Below the pieces are notes generated by a model. It was not told the origin of the DNA. It made no database searches and was given only the letters and a program-made list of their open reading frames with translations. DNA of 64,000 nt from Malus domestica (Eukaryota; Streptophyta; Magnoliopsida; Rosales; Rosaceae): NCBI RefSeq assembly GCF_042453785.1, contig NC_091668.1, positions 30,691,501 through 30,755,500 of the forward strand, in the 5' to 3' direction. The number at the start of each line of letters is the position of its first letter. The first letter of the stretch is position 1. Positions 58,706 through 64,000 of the stretch are shown here, in pieces. The translations under genes were made by a program, and so were the position numbers.

Positions 58706-61700
58706 ATGGAAACGGAAGCGGCATCCCTGAAGAGGAAGTCGGAGGGAGAGGCCGAGTTGGAAGAAGCTCCACAGAAACAACAAAAGAGGGACAACGGTTG
58801 GGCAAGCGTCGACGACGAAGCGGTGGCCTGCTTGCACGACGTGTCGTATCCTGAGGGCTATGTCGTTCCTCCTCCTTCTTCTTCTTCTTCAGCTGCAGCA
58901 GAAGCTTCTGAGCCTGCCAAGAAATTCCCCTTCCCTCTCGACCCTTTTCAGTCTGAGGCCATAAACTGCCTCGAAAAAGCCGAGTCCGTCATGGTATGTA
59001 AATTTGTTACTGTTTTTTTTTCAATTGAAACTTTTAGCATTGAGTTTATTTTAATTGAAAGTTTTTGACTTGTGAATTGGTGCATTTTTGAATTCAATGT
59101 CTGCTATGATAGGTGTCTGCTCATACGTCGGCTGGGAAAACTGTGGTGGCATCGTATGCGATTGCAATGTCTCTAAGAAACAAGCAGAGAGTGATATACA
59201 CTTCACCAATCAAAGCACTGAGCAACCAAAAGTATAGAGAGTTCAAAGAGGAGTTTTCCGACGTTGGCTTGATGACGGGCGATGTAACTATCGACCCCAA
59301 TGCTTCCTGCTTGGTATGCAAGTGCAATGCACGCCTTTTCTTTTGTGTTTGATTTTCGGGTGTTTATCCTTTTGGGTTTTTGGTGATGATACTTTTGAAT
59401 TTCATTCAGGTTATGACCACAGAAATCTGGCGTAGCATGCAGTACAAAGGGTCAGAGATAACGCGTGAGGTGGCGTGGATTATCTTTGATGAGGTGCATT
59501 ATATGCGTGATAGGGAGAGAGGTGTGGTGTGGGAAGAGAGCATTGTTATGGCTCCAAAGAATGCTCGGTTTGTGTTCCTCTCAGCAACTGTGCCAAATGC
59601 TAAGGAATTTGCTGATTGGCTTGCAAAGATTCACCGTCAGCCTTGTCACATTGTCTATACTGATTATAGGCCAACTCCTCTGCAGCATTATATTTTCCCT
59701 TCTGGAGGGAATGGTTTGTACTTGGTAGTAGATGAAAAAGGGAAATTTCGCGAAGACAGCTTTCAGAAAGCTCTTAATGCTCTTGCTCCTGCTGCCGATA
59801 GTGCTAAGAAGAAGGAAAATGGCAAGTGGCAGAAGGGTTTGATCATGGGCAAGGCTGCTGAGGAAAGTGACATCTTCAAGATGGTCAAAATGATAATTCA
59901 GCGTCAGTATGATCCTGTAATACTTTTTAGCTTTAGCAAAAGGGAGTGCGAATCTCTTGCAATGCAGGTACGTACCTATCTGTTTTAAAATATACTTCTT
60001 AAATGAGGTTGGCTGCTACCAAGCTCCCGCCCAATGTATTTTCTTACTACTATTGGTTAGTCTAATGTAGTGTGAACCTTTTGCACCATATTGCCTACAT
60101 GGTTCAGACATTATGAGCTATGTTTTGAGTATCTGTTCAATACCCTTGTCAACCTTTTGGATGAAAGATTAAGTATAATATACATGTATTGGTTATTCAT
60201 TCAGAAACGATACTACTTGGTTGGGAATCCTTGTGAACTATGTTCCAATTAAATGTGGCTGTGTCTGACTGTTGATTTGAATGTTTTGATAGAAATATTT
60301 TCGTTGTAATTTTTTAGTTCCTTTATCTTTTTGTCAGCACCAGTTTTTTAGTTCCAATTTTTTGTTTTCTTTTTGGTGTCACAGATGGCAAAATTGGATC
60401 TAAATGGGGACAATGAGAAAGCAAATGTAGAAACCATCTTCTGGAGTGCTATGGATATGCTTTCTGATGATGATAAAAAGTTACCTCAGGCAAGCTCTCG
60501 TTTCTTCCTTTCTGAGCTGGCATGTCTGTTTAAGCATTGTGTTTGGTTTGCATGAAGTAGTGTTATACTCTTTCAAGTATTACGCCAGATGTAACTTTTT
60601 TCTATGTTTAAGCGTTCACGGGTTAGACTTTGTATGTGTGTGTGTCTCTTTCTTTTCCTCCATGTATTTGTGTTATCTCGTGACTACTTTGAAGTTGAGT
60701 AAGCAAGGTGGAGGTTTGATGGTTTAGTTAAAGCATAGTGGAACTAATACTCATTTAATGGTTGGGTTCTTCCAGTTAGCGTCAAATAGGATAACAAAAA
60801 AGTTGCAATGACGTTACTTAATATTACTTGCTCAGTAGATATTCAGATAACTTGATGTTTAATTTTATCTGAAATAATGTTTCTATATTTTTTATATCTG
60901 TGCCCACTGCTGCTAAGAATTTTGCTTTATTTCATAGTGATATTCATTCCTTAGTATACTGCCTAAACAGGTTTCACATATGCTACCCCTTTTGAAGCGT
61001 GGAATTGGTGTGCATCATTCTGGCTTGCTTCCAATTCTAAAGGAAGTGATTGAGATATTATTTCAGGAAGGTCTAATCAAGGTTGGGTCTAAATTCTATT
61101 TCATCTATTTTTGTTGTATGCTTAATCTTTAACTTTGATTGGCTACTATTGCTTTGGTTGTGACATATATTTGATCCCAATCAGTGTGTCCAAATCTTGA
61201 CCGGGCAATTGGCCCTTTTTTTTCATACAAAAATCTTGATTTTGTTCTGGCTAGACTACTATGACCACTTTTAGCGACCTCCAGATTGGTCTATTTCTTC
61301 TGGTGACAAACTGTTGCAGACATATTGGCCTAGAAAGCCTTTTCAATAAGTTGTATTTTCATTCATTTTCTCGCACTTCCAGCTGAATTACATACATTTT
61401 TATGTATATCTATGCTTACATTTTCTTTTAACAAAGTGGTATAAATATTGAACTGTATTTCTTTAGTGTTTATTTGCCACAGAGACCTTCAGCATAGGAT
61501 TGAACATGCCTGCAAAAACTGTTGTGTTTACCAATGTCCGGAAATTTGATGGTGATAAGTTCAGATGGCTATCCAGTGGAGAATATATACAAATGAGTGG
61601 CCGTGCTGGTCGCCGTGGTATTGATAAGCGTGGAATATGTATACTTATGGTAGATGAGAAGCTGGAACCATCTACTGCTAAAATGATGCTTAAAGGAAGT

Positions 61701-63849
61701 GCTGATTGTTTGAACAGGTGCATCCCCTATGCTTTTACTGAACTTCTATTAAAATATATATATATATATATTGAACAGTAAGAAGATTCCCTCTTTGAGT
61801 TTTGTTAGGTTTTTCTCCTACTGACCTTTGTTCTCTTGCTTTTCAGTGCTTTTCATTTGAGCTACAACATGCTTCTGAATCAATTACGCAGCGAAGATGG
61901 TAATCCAGAAAATTTGCTTCGTAACTCGTTCTATCAATTTCAAGCTGATCGTGCCATCCCCAGTCTTGAGGTTAGTTGGCTACCATAGAGGATAGTGATT
62001 TTGTAATTGCAGTTGGACTGCCTTTTATTCGTATCTTGGTTGGGATTTGTGTTTCAGAAAGTGTCTTCACAATCTAAAGAAATCTATTAAGACATTACAT
62101 ATACGATCACTTCTGTTGTGTTTCTGATTTGTGAATTATGTTATTGTTGCAGAAGCAAGCAAAGGATCTTGAGAAAGAGAGGGATTCAATTATAATTGAA
62201 GAAGAAGATAGTGTAAAGAATTATTATAATCTGTTACAGCAATACAAGAGTTTGAAACAGGAACTTCGTGATATTGTGCTTTCTCCAAAGTACTGCTTAC
62301 CATTTCTGAAACCTGGTAGGCTTGTCTCAATCCAATGTGCTAAAAGTGATGAAAGTTCCCCCTCTTTTTCCATTGAGGACCTCGTCACATGGGGAGTGAT
62401 ACTAAATTTTCAACGGGTGAAAACTGCTTCAGAAGGTGAGGATGCTGAATTGCTTAGAGTCTTTATTCTGATTTGAGTTTTCGAATTGCTAAACAATCCA
62501 TTCTGTTGTCCAGATGATGCAAGTAGAAAACCCGAAGATTCAAACTACACAGTGGATGTTCTGACAAGGTGCAGGGTGAGTACAGATGAAGTTGCTAAGA
62601 AAACCATCAAAATTATCCCTCTCAAAGAGGCAGGAGAACCTGCTGTTGTCTCCATCTCCATATCTCAGGTAAATGCCCTACCAGGAGAACCATCAAAATT
62701 ATGAACTGTAACCGATGTTCCTTAGGTTGTTGATGCAGTGATTCACTGATCCTTAGGTTGCTGATGCAGTGATTCACTGATCTAAGTGACCTTATTAATA
62801 TTCTTTGCAAATTTCCGCTTCTATTTTGATAGGGTTTAAGTTTGTGTACAAGTCATTTTGGCAATTCTTTAAGGGATCATCTTCCATTCTGTGCTATGTA
62901 AAGTATTAATTGTTTATCACTTACCCAAAAGCTTTTTATTTTGCTAACTTATGTTTTCTGAACAGATAAATAGTATGAGTGGACTTTGTATGGTCATTCC
63001 TAAGGATCTTTTGCCACTACCAGCTCGAGAAAACACACTGAAGAGAGTTCTTGAAACTCTGTCAAGATTTGATAAAGGAAAGATTCCTCTTCTTGATCCA
63101 GAAGAAGATATGAAGGTATGCTACTGCAATTTGACTTTTTAGTTTTTATTTTATTATTTTCTTTTTAAAATTCTGTGTCACTAATTTCAAGTGCACTTTG
63201 CTGTTCTTCAGATTGAAAGTAGTTCATACAAAAAGGTGTCTCGTAGGATCGAGGCTTTAGAGAACCTGTTTGACAAGCATGAAGTTGCTAGAACTCCACT
63301 TATTGAGCAAAGGCTTAAGGTTTTTCATATGAAGCAGGATTTGGCTGCCAAGATCAAGTCAATCAAGAAAACAATGCGCTCTTCCACTGCATTAGCTTTT
63401 AAAGATGAACTGAAGGCAAGAAAACGGGTCCTTCGGAGGCTAGGGTAATGAATTCTCGTTATTTTCATCTCACTGTTTCTGGCCTTCCGTCACTTTCTAT
63501 TTTAACCATAAAGTTCTTTTTTATCTTTTAGTTTTAAACTGGGAATTCCATCATTTTGATGCCTTAGAAATGATTGGAATGCAGATATGTTACAAATGAT
63601 GGTGTTGTGGAGTTGAAGGGTAAAGTTGCTTGTGAAATCAGTAGTGCAGAAGAGTTGACCCTGACTGAGCTCATGTTCAATGGGGCTTTCAAGGACATAA
63701 ACGTGGAAGAGATGGTGTCTCTTCTCTCATGTTTTGTGTGGCAGGAGAAGCTTAAGGAAGCTACAAAACCAAGGGAAGAGCTTGACCTGCTATTTTCACA
63801 ATTACAAGATACAGCTCGGAGGGTTGCTGAGGTTCAGCTTGAGTGCAAG
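58706..63849 (+). CDS. MTR4: exosome-associated DExH RNA helicase MTR4 (3' end beyond window)
   Basis: Nuclear/nucleolar Ski2-like helicase that feeds RNA to the exosome in rRNA maturation and surveillance. Twelve exons in view: 58706-58993, 59113-59313, 59410-59967, 60385-60489, 60971-61081, 61467-61717, 61847-61970, 62153-62435, 62514-62668, 62966-63115, 63212-63444 and 63585-63849. All are in frame. Motif [10 protein letters not shown] (98-106), DEVH box (190-193), FLSATVPNA and [10 protein letters not shown] are present. The insert (arch/KOW) region follows, then the helical domain start [20 protein letters not shown]. The intron after 60489 begins GC (CAG|GCAAGC), a GC-AG intron; the rest are GT-AG. 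The final C-terminal exons lie past 64000. MTR4 is preferred to its paralogue HEN2 by recalled similarity. Confidence 0.94.
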
Positions 63850-64000
63850 GTAAAAAACTTCCTTTCTGGTACAGTTGAATATTCTTTTGAAACTTCCATC
63901 AACTGTGGACAACAGAACATTATTTCTTACGTAAATGTTTCTTACTTGGAACTTGGAAGTCATAGTCAAAGGAAAGTTGAGTGCATGTTCACTTGTGTAA

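Overview
The window is nuclear DNA of a dicot plant, most likely a woody rosid and plausibly Rosaceae (apple, pear or Prunus type). The evidence is intron-rich genes with GT-AG junctions and plant-only families (MLO, plant CLC, PPR/GRP23, IRX14). It also holds a Cassandra TRIM with 5S-rRNA-like LTRs and several plant SINE families. The genus is inferred; the plant origin is not in doubt.

Genes in order: (1) 19-3655 (+), last twelve coding exons of TFIIH subunit p62/TFB1; (2) 4719-7292 (+), single-exon GRP23-type PPR protein with a long YQPPSG repeat tail; (3) 8462-10804 (-), two-exon GT14 (Core-2/I-branching) glycosyltransferase; (4) 22625-26715 (-), 14-exon MLO channel-like protein; (5) 29355-33845 (+), 7-exon CLC anion channel/transporter, CLC-c type; (6) 35279-37596 (-), SmF; (7) 39769-45199 (-), 12-exon GNAT/FemAB-like acyltransferase; (8) 56014-58400 (-), two-exon short-chain dehydrogenase of the pterin aldehyde reductase type; (9) 58706 to beyond 63849 (+), RNA helicase MTR4, cut by the window edge. 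Except at one TFB1 donor, the splice junctions I placed keep frame across whole genes.

Between them lie two nests of mobile DNA. The first (about 11.6-22.5 kb) holds a SINE, a TIR element with three palindromes, a Cassandra TRIM, a gypsy 3' end with a 2.2 kb LTR, a KEA potassium-antiporter pseudogene split by a hAT element that itself carries an RTE LINE tail, a Helitron 3' end, and a Pack-MULE carrying the first exon of IRX14 behind an LTR-like promoter piece. The second (45.4-55.1 kb) is a decayed Ty1/copia element on the minus strand with a 3.7 kb non-autonomous LTR element inserted in its leader. A related gypsy-type solo LTR (27.1-28.8 kb) interrupts a repeat that is uninterrupted at 11.66-11.94 kb. 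Small SINEs and MITEs sit in introns of TFB1, the acyltransferase and the dehydrogenase.

The genes do not form a pathway. They are neighbouring housekeeping or physiological genes: transcription/repair, organelle RNA, glycosylation, membrane signalling, anion transport, splicing, folate-type reduction and exosome-linked RNA decay. The features most worth checking are the Pack-MULE chimera, the palindrome-bearing TIR element, the changed splice donor in TFB1 and the Helitron/KEA association.
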